NCBI RefSeq assembly: GCF_019703855.1 | Contig: NZ_AP024086.1 | Location: forward strand, 3,182,501-3,246,500 | Length of the DNA stretch: 64,000 nt | DNA from: Desulfomarina profundi | GTDB lineage: Bacteria > Desulfobacterota > Desulfobulbia > Desulfobulbales > Desulfocapsaceae | Reading direction: 5' to 3' | Part shown: in pieces, positions 1 to 9,467 of the stretch | Position numbering within the stretch: the stretch's first letter is position 1 | Layout of the letters: every line of letters begins with the position of its first letter | Translations under genes and position numbers: made by a program | Notes under the pieces: model-generated | Told to the model about the DNA's origin: nothing | Databases searched by the model: none | Seen by the model: only the letters and a program-made list of their open reading frames with translations

Positions 1-384
1 TGAGTCATCCATACAGAGGGCAATAATTCTACACTCTTTTCCCTGCAGGTAGTTGATCATCGGCTCAAAACGATCCTTTTCCAGGCTGATGGAATTGATC
101 ATCGGTTTCTTTTTAACCAGGCCATAGGCCATTTCCAGGACAGCCGGATCGGGGCTGTCCAGACAAAGAGGCAGTTCCGTTGCTTCCTGAACAACCTCCA
201 GCAACCACCTCATATCTTCTTCTTCATGACCGATACGGGCACCGCCATTGACATCAATATATGTCGCTCCCGCCTCGGTCTGCTTCCTCACATCTTCCCT
301 GATATAACCGTCGTCCCGAACCTCCACAGCAGCCTTCACTTTTTTCAGGGTCGTATTGATACGTTCTCCAATGACTGTAAACAT
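1..384 (-). CDS. Methyltetrahydrofolate:corrinoid-type methyltransferase (pterin-binding family), 3' part outside the window
   Basis: Reverse-strand reading gives a protein starting MFTVIGERINTT, the typical start of the pterin-binding (DHPS-like TIM barrel) methyltransferases such as MtgA, AcsE and the MetH folate domain. The motifs GATYIDVNGG and LCLDSPDP are typical for binding of the pterin ring. Only the first 128 codons are present; the gene runs off the left edge. It lies 43 bp after the corrinoid protein gene on the same strand, so it probably takes the methyl group from that corrinoid protein to tetrahydrofolate, as MtgA does in glycine betaine demethylation. Family membership is clear; the direction of methyl transfer is inferred from the neighbours. 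Confidence 0.85.
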   Translation of the reverse strand, partial: MFTVIGERINTTLKKVKAAVEVRDDGYIREDVRKQTEAGATYIDVNGGARIGHEEEDMRWLLEVVQEATELPLCLDSPDPAVLEMAYGLVKKKPMINSISLEKDRFEPMINYLQGKECRIIALCMDDS

Positions 385-427
385 GGTTTTATCCTGTAAA
401 TTCAAAATGTTTTGGTGATGCATCAAC

Positions 428-1060
428 TCAGGCATACATTGCCTTGGCCATTTTAGATGCAGCACCGGCATCCGGTGCATACCCGTCGGCGCCAATCTCG
501 TCGGCAAAGGCTTGATTCACTGGGGCACCACCGACTATGATCTTCAGATTGTTCCTTAAACCGGACTCCTCAATGGAATCGATGGATTTTTTCATCATGG
601 GCATGGTTGTGGTCAGCAGTGCTGAAATTCCGACAATATCGGGCTTGTTCTCTTTGATAGCCTCAACAAATTTCTCCGGATCAACATCAACACCAAGATC
701 AATAACGTCAAAACCTGCACTCTCCATCATCATGACCACCAGGTTTTTACCGATATCATGCAGATCACCTTTTACCGTTCCAAGTATCACCTTCCCGGCT
801 GTGGAGGACTCTCCTTCGGCCAGAAGGGGTTTTAAAATTTCAACCGATTCCCCCATGGCCTGGGCCGCCATGAGAACCTCGGGAATGAACATTTCACCAC
901 TCTCCATTCTCTCACCGACAATATCCATTCCCGCAATAAGCCCATCCTGAAGAATTTCACCAGCTGAAACACCAGCACCAAGAGCCTCTTCAACCAGGCC
1001 GCGCAGGGCCGCTCCATCACCGGAAATAAGGGTTTGGGTAATATTTTGTAAATCTGACAT
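428..1060 (-). CDS. Corrinoid (B12-binding) methyl-carrier protein, MtgC/MttC-like
   Basis: This 210-residue protein has the two-domain layout of methyltransferase corrinoid proteins: a helical cap (about 1-85) and a Rossmann B12 domain (about 90-210). The B12-binding signature GDLHDIGKN is at about 98-106, with His101 as the expected lower cobalt ligand, followed by SALLTT and GGAPVN. The start is supported by AAAGGAG upstream of the ATG. It should accept a methyl group from the MttB-family protein encoded in the same operon and pass it to the pterin-type methyltransferase downstream. Length and motifs are normal. Confidence 0.93.
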   Translation of the reverse strand: MSDLQNITQTLISGDGAALRGLVEEALGAGVSAGEILQDGLIAGMDIVGERMESGEMFIPEVLMAAQAMGESVEILKPLLAEGESSTAGKVILGTVKGDLHDIGKNLVVMMMESAGFDVIDLGVDVDPEKFVEAIKENKPDIVGISALLTTTMPMMKKSIDSIEESGLRNNLKIIVGGAPVNQAFADEIGADGYAPDAGAASKMAKAMYA

Positions 1061-1098
1061 ATCATTACTCCTTTTATACTCTAAAATTGGGTTGTCTC

Positions 1099-2651
1099 TT
1101 ATTTGAATCCTTTCCGTTCAGCAACCATTGAGTAAACAGTTGCCGCCAATATCACATACATCACAAAAACAAAGGGGAGAGCCCCTGCTATGGAAGCAGT
1201 CTGCAATGCCTTCAGCCCGCCTGAAAAAATAAGAACCAGGGCCAGCCCGCCAAGAACCAAACCCCAGAAAATTATCAGCACCTTGCCGGACCTTCCGTCT
1301 TTTCCCGCCTTTCCGCCGGTTGAAAACTGACAGATCACAAAAGTGGCCGAATCAGCCGAAGTTACAAAAAACGAGGCGATCAGCAGATTGGCGAGGAGCC
1401 CGATAAATCCTGGAAACGGCAGATGATGCAGGGTCTTGAAAAGAGCCGCCTCCACACTTTCTGCAACTGTCTCCAGAAGAGGAATATGTTCAAAAAGCTG
1501 CATATGTACAGCTGTTCCGCCCAGGGCCGCGGAAAACATAAAGGAAAAAAGCGCCGGCACGAACATAACCATCAGAATAAATTCCCTCACCGTTCTTCCC
1601 CGCGAAATACCAGCGATAAATGCACCGACAAAGGGCGCCCAGGCAATCCACCAGGCCCAGTAAAAAACGGTCCAGCTTCTCGTCCAGCTCTCGTTATTAA
1701 AAAGCACCAGAGTAGTTGAGAGGGGATAATATTTTTAAGATAATCCGCCAGGGCGATGAAAAACGTTTTCAGCAGGTAAGCAAAAGGACCGAAAACAAGG
1801 AAAAAGAAAAGAAGCAGAACCATGAGAAGGACATTAAACAGAGAAAGGTATTTTATCCCTCGTTTCACTCCGCTGAGAGCGGAAAGCACAAAGAGAAAGG
1901 TAACTGCAATAATCACTGCTCCTGTGGTAAAGGAACCGTCCTGGATGCCGAAGGAGATTGAAAGCCCGCTTGAAATCTGCAGAGCCCCAAGCCCCAGCGA
2001 GGTTACGACACCCATGACGGTTGCCCAAACCGCAAGTATATCCACAATATTTCCAACAAGTTTTCCTTTTCCCTTTTCGCCCTTGTAAAACGGCTCCAGA
2101 CAGGCGGAAATCGTAGCCGGCTTTTTTTTACGGAAACGAAAATAGGCAATTGGCAGACCAACAGCCACATAGGTTCCCCAGGCATGTAAACCCCAATGGT
2201 GGAAAAAAATAGAGAAGGCCAACCGGGCCGATTCTGCGGTTTCCGGCTGTCCCACCGGTGGGCCGGCAAGGTGATACATCGGTTCGGCTATGGACCAGAA
2301 AACGAGACCGATTCCCATTCCGGCGGAAAAAAGCATGGCGAACCAACTCAACCGACTGAATTCCGGCCTTTCATCATCGTGGCCGAGGCGGATTGAACCA
2401 AGGGGAGAAAGAGCAATCAGTAAACCCACCAGGACAAAACCGTTCACGCTGGAGAGATAAAGCCACCCCCAGGTGGAAGTAATCCAGGCAAGGGATGCTT
2501 TGGCCATTTCCCCAAGTAGCTCCGGGAAAAATGCTCCCAAAAGGATAAACGGCAGAATAAGGGCTGTGGAACCGAAAAAAACCACTTTGTCGATGTCTGC
2601 GTCCAACAAACCCGAAATTCCCTTTTCGATGCCACTTGTCCCTGTATTCAT
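1099..2651 (-). CDS. BCCT-family betaine/carnitine/choline transporter 1 (one-base frameshift)
   Basis: The two halves are in different frames but together give a normal BCCT transporter of about 517 residues. The first half (start 2651, GAAGGGGAAGC upstream) has the early membrane segments and GMGIGLVFWSIAEP. The second half has SWTVFYWAWWIAWAPFVG, the Trp-rich substrate-site segment of the family. Frame is restored by adding one base at the four-G run at 1722-1725 (+ strand), giving a continuous IIPLSTTLVLFNNESW. It probably imports a quaternary amine for the methyltransferase encoded next to it. The break is more likely a sequence error than inactivation, because both halves are well conserved. 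Confidence 0.85.
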
Positions 2652-2701
2652 CCTGCTTCCCCTTCGTTTTTCCAGTGAGCCTTCTCCTGACCGCAGAACA
2701 A

Positions 2702-4123
2702 TTAACCGTTCTTTCGCTTATTCACGTATTCAGTCAATTCTTTCTCAATTCCAGGATCGATATCGGGCTTTTCATATTTTGCCAGGCGACTGCTCAACTG
2801 GTCGTCGGCAATCTCATGAACCTTTTTCTTTCCTCCGGCACTCCATGCGTCATAGTTGGTTCTGGCCATCAGGTCCGGGAGAAAGAATTCTGTCCGGCAG
2901 AGCTTGAAGGTCTTCGGATGGGTCAGATACTGCCCTCCGGGACCCACGGTACTGATCATATCTATATCTATACTTTCATCGGTTATATCTATGGGCTTCA
3001 GCATCTGCCGCACCATGCCGCAGACCTCCTCGTCGATAAGGAATTTTTCAAAACTCATGGCGATATAAGAACCAAGAATACCGCAGGCATGGAGAATAAC
3101 ATTGACGCCATTCCGGGCTGCAGTATACAGGGCCAGGGCGGATTCGGCCCCGGCCTGGGCATCCGGATAGAGGGCATCGGTCAAACCACCTCCTGATCTG
3201 CTTGGCATGTTGTAGAACCGTGCCATCTGTGCAGTGTAGTTAACATTTTTCGACAGTTCAGGGGCACCGATGGAAAGGGCACCGGTTTTCATGTCCATGG
3301 CAGATGAGGTGGAGCCATACACTACCGGAGCCCCTTCTCTCACGAGCTGCGCCAAGGCAATTCCCGTAAGAATTTCCGCGTTCTGCAGGGCGAGGACCCC
3401 CGCCAGGGTAACAGGTCCGGAAGCACCGGCCATGATAAGGGAGGCCACGATACAGGCCTGATTGTTCCTGGCAAGCTCAATAAGAGATCCCACCATCTCC
3501 TCGGCAAACTGCAGGGGAGAGAGAGAATTGATCAGGGATATGGACACAGTTTTATCAGCTATACTGTCCCTTCCTCCCCAGAGAATAGACGCCATCTCTA
3601 TCCCGTCCAGTGCCCCTTCCCTGGAAGCAGGACTTCCCATGAAGGGTTTATCGCAGAGCAACATATTGGAAAGCATCATATCCATATGGACTGTAGAAGG
3701 TGGCATATCCGCAGGCTCCACCATCATCCAGCCGTTCATGTCAAGGTATTTTGAGGTCTGGATCAGCTTACAGAAGGTATCATAATCCTCCATTGTCGCT
3801 TCCCGCTGTTCACCCTCGGGTGAAATGATATAAGGGGCGCCATATCCCGGAAAAAAGGCGAAGTCATCTTCGCCGATAATGACGTTTTTTGCGGGATCCC
3901 GTGCTTCAATGGTAAATTTGGGCGGGACAGACGCTATCGCCTTTCGGATCTGTTCCTCCGTCGGGAAAACCGTTTTTCCCTCGACCCTGTACCCGTGCTT
4001 TTTGAAAATCTCTAGACCTTCGTCCTCATTAACTACAATACCGGTTGTTTTCAGGAGTTCCATTGACGCATCATGGATCTTTGTCATCTGCGCCAGATTC
4101 AACTCCTGCATTCTATCATACAT
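2702..4123 (-). CDS. MttB/MtgB-family (COG5598) quaternary amine:corrinoid methyltransferase, non-pyrrolysine
   Basis: This 473-residue protein belongs to the trimethylamine methyltransferase MttB superfamily. The reading frame is continuous with no internal TAG, so it is one of the non-pyrrolysine members, which include the glycine betaine enzyme MtgB and the carnitine, proline betaine and gamma-butyrobetaine enzymes. Segments typical of the family are FFPGYGAPYI, SRSGGGLTDA and the C-terminal STVGPGGQYLTHPKT. A strong GGGGAGGAAG precedes the ATG. It lies between two BCCT transporter genes and upstream of the corrinoid protein gene, so a betaine-type substrate is likely. The exact substrate cannot be read from the sequence. 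Confidence 0.92.
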   Translation of the reverse strand: MYDRMQELNLAQMTKIHDASMELLKTTGIVVNEDEGLEIFKKHGYRVEGKTVFPTEEQIRKAIASVPPKFTIEARDPAKNVIIGEDDFAFFPGYGAPYIISPEGEQREATMEDYDTFCKLIQTSKYLDMNGWMMVEPADMPPSTVHMDMMLSNMLLCDKPFMGSPASREGALDGIEMASILWGGRDSIADKTVSISLINSLSPLQFAEEMVGSLIELARNNQACIVASLIMAGASGPVTLAGVLALQNAEILTGIALAQLVREGAPVVYGSTSSAMDMKTGALSIGAPELSKNVNYTAQMARFYNMPSRSGGGLTDALYPDAQAGAESALALYTAARNGVNVILHACGILGSYIAMSFEKFLIDEEVCGMVRQMLKPIDITDESIDIDMISTVGPGGQYLTHPKTFKLCRTEFFLPDLMARTNYDAWSAGGKKKVHEIADDQLSSRLAKYEKPDIDPGIEKELTEYVNKRKNG

Positions 4124-4291
4124 ACTTCCTCCCCGGTGCTGATCCCCGGTATCTCAAACCGCAGGAAAAACACCCATTATAAAAGTGAACCATAATTTTT
4201 TCAGATTACCGATGAACCACCATGGTCGACCGATCCACAAGGAAAAACCGACCAGGAGGTATACCACACCATATTTCATATATTATCACAG

Positions 4292-5793
4292 TTAATTATC
4301 GGTCCGCTCAAGACTCTCGTTCAGCCCCTTGAACACACCATAAAGAATGAACAGTAAAAGGAACATCAGGGGAAATGCCGTGGCAATGGAAGCCGTCTGG
4401 ATAGCCTTGAGCTGTCCCGTTCCCGCCAGTACGGCCGCAACTCCGCCAAGAGCTATTCCCCAGAAGGCCCGCAGGTTTTTCCCGGGGTTTTCATGACCCG
4501 ATACAAACATGGCCAGGGAAATTGCCGCAGAATTGGCACTGGTGAGAAAAAAGGTGGCAATGAGAAAGATAAGAAACACAGCAAGAATCCCGGTGAGCGG
4601 CAGGTGCTGGGCAATGGCGAAAATGGCACTCTCCACCCCGTGCTCTTTGAGAGTTGCCGTAACATCAAAACTGATACCGGCTCCACCCACAACGCCGTAC
4701 CAGAGAAAATCACCGAGGGTGGGCAGCAGCAGGGTTGCGGCAACGGTTTCGCGAATTGTTCTTCCCTTGGATATCCTGGCAATAAAAACGGCCACAAAAG
4801 GAGCCCAGCTCATCCACCATGCCCAGTAAAAGACTGTCCAGCTGCCGATCCAGTTGCCCTCAACACCAGGTGCCGTGTAAAGACTCATGGGCAGAAAATA
4901 GAGCAGGTACTGACCGATGGAATTGGCGGTCAGGTTAATGAGAAAAATCGTGGGACCAAAGACCAGAATAAAGAACCATACCCCCCGAAAATCCACATAT
5001 TGACATCACCGATAAATTTGACTCCCTTTTCAAGACCGATGTAGACTGTTGCCGTAAAAATCAGGGTAAGCACGCCGATAATAAGGTACATGGAGCCATT
5101 TCCCATCTCCAGACCATACTGGTACTTCAGACCGCTGGAAAGCTGCAGGGCGACCAGGCCGGTGGTTGTTGCCAACCCGCCAAGTGTTGCGAATACAGCA
5201 AAAATATCGAGAACTTTTCCCCATATACCATGAATCCTGTCACCAATGACGTAGTAAAAGGCGGTGGAAAACTTCAAAGGCAGGCCTTTAGTAAAACTGG
5301 CGTGACCAATGGCAATGGTCAGCATGGCGTAGATAGCCCAGGCACTGAATCCCCAGTGGAAAAAAGAGTAGGTCATGGCATTGGCCGCAGTCTCCGCCGT
5401 CTTTGCCTCACCTCCGAAAAACGGTGGCGGGGTCATGTAATGATACGCGGGCTCTGCCGGTCCCCAGAAAACAATCCCTGCCGCAATGGCTGAACCAAAG
5501 AGCATGGCAAACCAGGAGAAATTATTGAATTCCGGCTTATCTTTCGCAAGACCCAGTTTTATACCGCCATATTTCCCTCCCATGAGCACAAAGCAGCCAC
5601 CCACAAGAAGAAAAGCTGTTAACAGATAAAGCCATCCCCACGTTTTTGTGGTCCAGGAGAACACGCCGTTAATGGTGGTACTCATATTCTCAGGAAAAAT
5701 AATTGACCAGAGGATAAACAGGACTGTGACCGTAGCCGAAACCCAGAAAATAATCGGATCAAACGGCCGGGTTGTGGAATTGCTGACTGACAT
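4292..5793 (-). CDS. BCCT-family betaine/carnitine/choline transporter 2 (one-base frameshift)
   Basis: A second BCCT transporter of about 500 residues. The start at 5793 (MSVSNSTTRP) is chosen because AAGGAGAGAG precedes it; an upstream in-frame ATG at 5826 lacks such a site. The N-terminal half contains GSAIAAGIVFWGPAEP, and the C-terminal half contains the SWTVFYWAWWMSWAPFV signature. The halves are out of frame at the six-C run at 4981-4986 (+ strand); one extra base restores NMWIFGGVWFFILVFGP. It is the first gene after the sigma-54 promoter at 5903-5918 and probably imports the methylamine substrate of the operon. It is only moderately similar to transporter 1, so this is not a recent duplication. 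Confidence 0.85.
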
Positions 5794-5902
5794 ATTTCTC
5801 TCTCCTTTTCTAGCAGAACTTTTCAATATTGCACCAGTATCATCTGGTTCATGATTCTGAATGCATGTTGCCTTCCGGTTTTATCCTCGCCACCGGTAGA
5901 AC

Positions 5903-5918
5903 AGCAAAGTGCATGCCA
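5903..5918 (-). promoter_or_regulatory. Sigma-54 (-24/-12) promoter of the betaine demethylation operon
   Basis: On the minus strand the sequence reads TGGCATGCACTTTGCT. GG and GC are separated by exactly 10 bases, as in the TGGCAC-N5-TTGC consensus. It lies about 110 bp upstream of the BCCT start at 5793, and the palindromic sites at 6008-6073 lie about 90-155 bp further upstream, the usual distance for activator sites. The sigma-54 activator gene is next door. Confidence 0.8.
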
Positions 5919-6007
5919 GGAGAGAGGCAGGCTGCTGCAATCTGGCTAATATGTCGGAAAAATAGCCGATTTTTTTGAAAATCAGGTTGAAACGTATATC
6001 ACATACG

Positions 6008-6073
6008 TGAAAAAATTTTTTCAGTGAAAAAATATTTTTATGAATTTACGCTTAAATGAAAAAATTTTTTCAG
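6008..6073. promoter_or_regulatory. Tandem A/T palindromes, candidate upstream activator sites
   Basis: TGAAAAAATTTTTTCA, a perfect 16-bp palindrome, is at 6008-6023. The same sequence with one extra A is at 6057-6073. A degenerate copy (TGAAAAAATATTTTTATGA) lies between them from 6025. The two good copies are about 50 bp apart. They are placed upstream of the -24/-12 promoter at 5903-5918 as binding sites for an NtrC-type activator would be. Assignment to the neighbouring regulator is inference. Confidence 0.6.
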
Positions 6074-6159
6074 TAGCAAGCACAGGTTACCCATGAACCT
6101 CAGCCAACCTGAAGGTGTACAATTTAATCAGGCTGAGTTTGTACGAAACCAGGTTTTAA

Positions 6160-7650
6160 TTATTCCACTGTAAAAGCAGATCTCTTCAAACCATGCTTTT
6201 TCATCTTATAATGGAGAAGCTGTCTGGAAATCCCCAGAAGTACCGCGGCCCGGGTTATGTTTCCTTCGGTTGCCAGTAGAACCTCGGACACGGCCTTTTT
6301 TTCCTGCTCTGCCTGGTATTCGACCAGAGTTTTTCCCGAACCGGGAGTCACAACAGGAACCTGTTCCGGGAACCGGCTTTTCCTGCGGGAGGCAACAGGC
6401 GCAGCAGCAGTATCAACACCTGGCGGATTCATGTTTTCCATGGATTCAAAAACTGCGGAAAAATGCTTCATTGAAAGCTCTTCATCATAACCGATAATAT
6501 TGAGTGCCCCCTCCAGCAGATGCTCCAGTTCCCTGATATTACCGGGCCAGTTATATCCCCTGAAAAGATTCATAACCTCACTGGAGATGGAGCGGACATT
6601 GGTTCCCAGGGCTTTATTAAGGGTCAGGATAAAGTGGTTGATCAGCTCCTCCAGGTCATCAGAACGATCCCGCAGGGGCGGAATTTTCACCATGACAACT
6701 CCCACCCTGTAGAACAGATCAATACGCAGCTCTCCGTCCTGAATGGCATCCCGGGGTGCCTTGTTAACCGAAGTGATGATCTTCACATTAAGATTGATTT
6801 CCTGAGAGGAACCAATGCGACGAACCTTTTTTTCCTGGAGAACCCGCAACATTTTGGCCTGCAGAGAAAGCGGCATGGAAAGCAGTTCATCCAGAAAAAG
6901 GGTGGAACCATTGGCCTGTTCCAGCAGCCCCGGTTTATCCATGGCCCCGGTAAAGGCCCCTCTGGTTGTGCCAAAGAGCAGGCCTTCCAGCAGATTTTCA
7001 GGAATGGCCGCGCAGTTTACGGCAACATACGGTTTCCTGCTCCGCGCACTCTGGTTATGAATCGACTGGGCAAACAACTCCTTTCCCGTTCCTGTTTCCC
7101 CAATAAGCATGATCGGAGAAACCGAATCGGCTGCGACTCTGGACGTATTAACCGACCGCACCAGCTCATGATTATGGCCGATAATATCGGCAAAAGTATA
7201 AGATGTCCCGTTTTCCCTGGTTGGTTTGACTTCCGGGATGGAGACGACCGGGGTTGTATTCCTGAGAATTTTGTAATCTTTTACAAAACAGATGGTACCG
7301 TAAACCACGGCACCCCGGTAAACAGGAAAAATGGAATGGATGGTGTTGGCAATTTTACCGAATTTTGTCTTATAAAAAAACGTCCGGTTGCGAATAGGCT
7401 TTCCCAGGCGGATGCAGAGCATGATAAGGCTTGTGTCCCCGCTCAACTGATAAATATCCGTTACTTTCTTACCGACAACAAACTGACAGTCCAGACCATC
7501 GATCTTTGCCTGGGTTTCATTATAGTACTGAATGACTCCACGATTATCTGTTATAATGACACCTTCATCCATGCTGTCCATTACGGAAATAAAATCGATT
7601 TCACGGATATCAAAGCTGTCTCCATTCATGTCACCGTATGAGAATTCCAT
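6160..7650 (-). CDS. PAS-containing sigma-54-dependent transcriptional activator
   Basis: A 496-residue activator with an N-terminal PAS-like sensor (about 15-130), an AAA+ domain and a C-terminal Fis-type helix-turn-helix. Visible motifs are Walker A GETGTGKE, the sigma-54 contact loop GAFTGA, Walker B TLFLDEL, the R-finger region DLFYRVG and the [18 protein letters not shown]. The start at 7650 (MEFSYGD) is preferred over an upstream ATG at 7704 because AAAGGA precedes it. It lies between two -24/-12 promoters that face away from each other, so it very likely controls both the BCCT/methyltransferase operon and the activation protein gene. The PAS ligand is unknown. Confidence 0.9.
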   Translation of the reverse strand: MEFSYGDMNGDSFDIREIDFISVMDSMDEGVIITDNRGVIQYYNETQAKIDGLDCQFVVGKKVTDIYQLSGDTSLIMLCIRLGKPIRNRTFFYKTKFGKIANTIHSIFPVYRGAVVYGTICFVKDYKILRNTTPVVSIPEVKPTRENGTSYTFADIIGHNHELVRSVNTSRVAADSVSPIMLIGETGTGKELFAQSIHNQSARSRKPYVAVNCAAIPENLLEGLLFGTTRGAFTGAMDKPGLLEQANGSTLFLDELLSMPLSLQAKMLRVLQEKKVRRIGSSQEINLNVKIITSVNKAPRDAIQDGELRIDLFYRVGVVMVKIPPLRDRSDDLEELINHFILTLNKALGTNVRSISSEVMNLFRGYNWPGNIRELEHLLEGALNIIGYDEELSMKHFSAVFESMENMNPPGVDTAAAPVASRRKSRFPEQVPVVTPGSGKTLVEYQAEQEKKAVSEVLLATEGNITRAAVLLGISRQLLHYKMKKHGLKRSAFTVE

Positions 7651-7652
7651 AA

Positions 7653-7668
7653 TGGCATCCTTTTTGCT
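7653..7668 (+). promoter_or_regulatory. Sigma-54 (-24/-12) promoter of the corrinoid activation gene
   Basis: The plus strand reads TGGCATCCTTTTTGCT, with GG and GC 10 bases apart, matching the -24/-12 consensus. It lies 80 bp upstream of the start at 7748 and overlaps the ribosome-binding region of the divergent regulator gene, so activity here could also affect regulator expression. Confidence 0.72.
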
Positions 7669-7747
7669 GTTTACGAATACTGAACCGGGGAACATGAAAA
7701 ACATACAGTTTTTTCTATAAAAATGCTTGCCGTATCAACACCGGAAA

Positions 7748-8476
7748 ATGAATCCCAAAAAACCGATGCCTGATCTTATCACCTTCAATCCGACAGACCT
7801 GCCAGAGATCCTTTTTGAAGATTTTTTAAAAAGAGTTGCCACCTCCGGCAGGGTGGACAGATTCCTTGATCCTGCAGAAAAAATCTTTGAGCATGCGCGG
7901 AAAATTTGGCGCCCACAGGGTGTTCTCAGGCGGCTCTCAGCTGACGATGTCGAGGGGGAAAAGGTGTGTATCGGTTCACGGGAAAAGAACAGGTTGACCC
8001 TTGCAATGGGGTTTTCCAGCCGTTTTCTCAAAGAAGCACACCAGGTCATGGTGGGTGTGTACAGTATCGGAGATGAGCTGCGTCAGGCGGGAATAAGAGC
8101 GGCCTCCCGACACCGTCACCTGGACAGCTACCTATACGATCTGATCGGCCTCGCCGTTCTTGAGCAGACGGGCAAGGCTGTAAACCGTATTATTGAAAAA
8201 ACCGCAGCGGAAAAAAGCTGGGGTGTCGGCCCGTTTCTCAGCCCCGGCTCCGTTCATGGCTGGGACCTTGCGGAGCAGAAAAGTCTCTGCTCCATTCTGC
8301 CCCTCCACAAAATCGGGGTAACAGTTACGGACAATGCAGTTCTGACCCCCTTTCATTCCGTTTCATTCATTATCGGCCTGGGACCGGACTACGATGAGAA
8401 AACAGTGGGTTCAACATGCCGGGTCTGCACGGAAAGAGACAGATGCACCATTCGTAAAACCTCCGGTGACACCTGA
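7748..8476 (+). CDS. MetH-activation-domain-like protein, probable corrinoid reactivation factor
   Basis: This protein of about 242 residues resembles the stand-alone B12-dependent methionine synthase activation-domain proteins often found beside corrinoid methyltransferases. The S-adenosylmethionine-site-like region reads LSPGSVHGWDLAEQKSL, followed by IGVTVTDNAVLTPFHSVSFI. The C-terminus carries CRVCTERDRC, three closely spaced cysteines that could bind a metal or cluster. The ATG at 7748 was chosen; a TTG at 7727 in the same frame is possible. It is transcribed away from the sigma-54 regulator, from its own -24/-12 promoter. It probably helps return inactive Co(II) corrinoid to the active state; this is inference from family and context. 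Confidence 0.8.
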   Translation: MNPKKPMPDLITFNPTDLPEILFEDFLKRVATSGRVDRFLDPAEKIFEHARKIWRPQGVLRRLSADDVEGEKVCIGSREKNRLTLAMGFSSRFLKEAHQVMVGVYSIGDELRQAGIRAASRHRHLDSYLYDLIGLAVLEQTGKAVNRIIEKTAAEKSWGVGPFLSPGSVHGWDLAEQKSLCSILPLHKIGVTVTDNAVLTPFHSVSFIIGLGPDYDEKTVGSTCRVCTERDRCTIRKTSGDT

Positions 8477-8578
8477 TTTATTTCGGATCCCGAAATAAAG
8501 AAGCAGAAGTGCTGTTGTTATTGCAAAACCTGCCAGGCTGGCTCCCGCTGGATTTCCAACAGTTTTTTCATCCGCCAT
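8411..8578 (-). pseudogene. Truncated N-terminus resembling a GPR1/FUN34/YaaH acetate transporter
   Basis: A start with a good site (GGAAGAGAG before the ATG at 8578) encodes MADEKTVGNPAGASLAGFAI and then TTALLLL. This resembles the N-terminal NPAPLGLxGFxxTTxLLN motif of the YaaH/SatP transporter family. After about 30 residues the similarity stops at the hairpin at 8477-8499, and the frame closes at 8411 inside the convergent activation gene. It follows the CoA-transferase beta gene on the same strand. It is probably a remnant of an acetate/succinate permease, though it could be chance similarity. Confidence 0.4.
8477..8499. terminator. Perfect hairpin after the activation gene
   Basis: TTTATTTCGG and CCGAAATAAA form a 10-bp perfect inverted repeat with a 3-base loop, starting at the base after the stop codon of the gene ending at 8476. 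There is no long T tract, so it may act as a bidirectional terminator or an mRNA 3'-end stabiliser. Confidence 0.5.
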
Positions 8579-8636
8579 CTGTCTCTCTTCCATAATAAGT
8601 TGATAAAATAGTTCCCATTGATTCGGACCCATTATT

Positions 8637-9431
8637 TCAGCCTCGTTTGACAAAGGCCTGATGTGGATCAATATCTTCACGGATCATGCGAACCTCTTCC
8701 ATGGTCGGTGGTTCAAACGTAGAGACATCCGGTGCCACCAGCAACTCAAAACCCGTTGCCTCCTGCACACTCTCTACCGTCTCCCCCGGGAAGGTCCGGA
8801 GAATACGCATGCGCTTTGTTTCTTCATCAAAATCGAGAATTGCCTTGGTGGTAATGACCCGGTACGGCCCCTTCCCCTGCAGTCCCGCCTTGAAACGCGC
8901 GTTGGGACTGCCCTCGAGATGCCCCGGGCTCGTCACATACTGCAGCTTTTCATTAAATTTGCGTTTGTCGTGAGGAACTATAAGGATGGTACGCTCGCAT
9001 GACGCGGCCATATCACTTGCACCACCACTTCCGGGCAGGCGCACTTTCGGGATCTGGTAACCGTCGGGAAAATCTCCGATCATGGTGGAATTTAGATTGC
9101 CGTACATATCCACTTCGGCACCGCCGATGAAACCGAAATCGGCATAGCCGCGCTGGGTCATCTCAAAAGCTGCGTTCAATCCTTTTACATAGGAAGAACC
9201 GGTAAACGTCTTGGAGTCACCAACGGAAAGAGGCAGCCCGACTCCCAGGGGAGGCCCGACGGCACCTGCTTCAAAAACCGGTATCAGTCCCGGGGCATGG
9301 GTCAGTTTTGCCAGAAGGGATGCGACCATCGGCAGGCCGGTCCCCACAAAGACCACTTTATTGTCTTCCAGTATTTTTGCTCCCGCCACAACAATTATTT
9401 CCTGGGCGGTATAGTCAGTTGAAGCTGTCAT
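8637..9431 (-). CDS. Family I CoA-transferase beta subunit (glutaconate CoA-transferase/IpdB-like)
   Basis: This 264-residue protein matches the beta subunits of glutaconate-type CoA-transferases. It contains VVFVGTGLPMVASLLAKLTH near the N-terminus, then PVFEAGAVGPP, whose Glu is in the place expected for the catalytic glutamate, and GSGGASDMAASCE. GGGAG precedes the ATG at 9431. It follows the alpha subunit gene after about 100 bp, with repeat copy A (9468-9528) in the gap. The acid substrate is unknown; the position suggests a CoA step linked to use of the betaine carbon skeleton or to acetate. IpdAB-type ring-cleaving hydrolases have the same fold, so transferase activity is not certain. 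Confidence 0.82.
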   Translation of the reverse strand: MTASTDYTAQEIIVVAGAKILEDNKVVFVGTGLPMVASLLAKLTHAPGLIPVFEAGAVGPPLGVGLPLSVGDSKTFTGSSYVKGLNAAFEMTQRGYADFGFIGGAEVDMYGNLNSTMIGDFPDGYQIPKVRLPGSGGASDMAASCERTILIVPHDKRKFNEKLQYVTSPGHLEGSPNARFKAGLQGKGPYRVITTKAILDFDEETKRMRILRTFPGETVESVQEATGFELLVAPDVSTFEPPTMEEVRMIREDIDPHQAFVKRG

Positions 9432-9467
9432 GTTAACTCCCTGTCATTCCGATATAATATTGTTTGA

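Noticed and set aside
1099-5793. Programmed frameshifting shared by the two BCCT genes
   Set aside because: Both breaks fall in similar parts of the protein, but unrelated genes (pgk, uvrA, PHP, sigma) show the same one-base loss at homopolymers and there is no shared slippery heptamer with a downstream structure.
6520-7641. Long plus-strand frame of 373 codons opposite the sigma-54 activator
   Set aside because: It mirrors the codon pattern of the real gene, has no recognisable domain and no ribosome-binding site.
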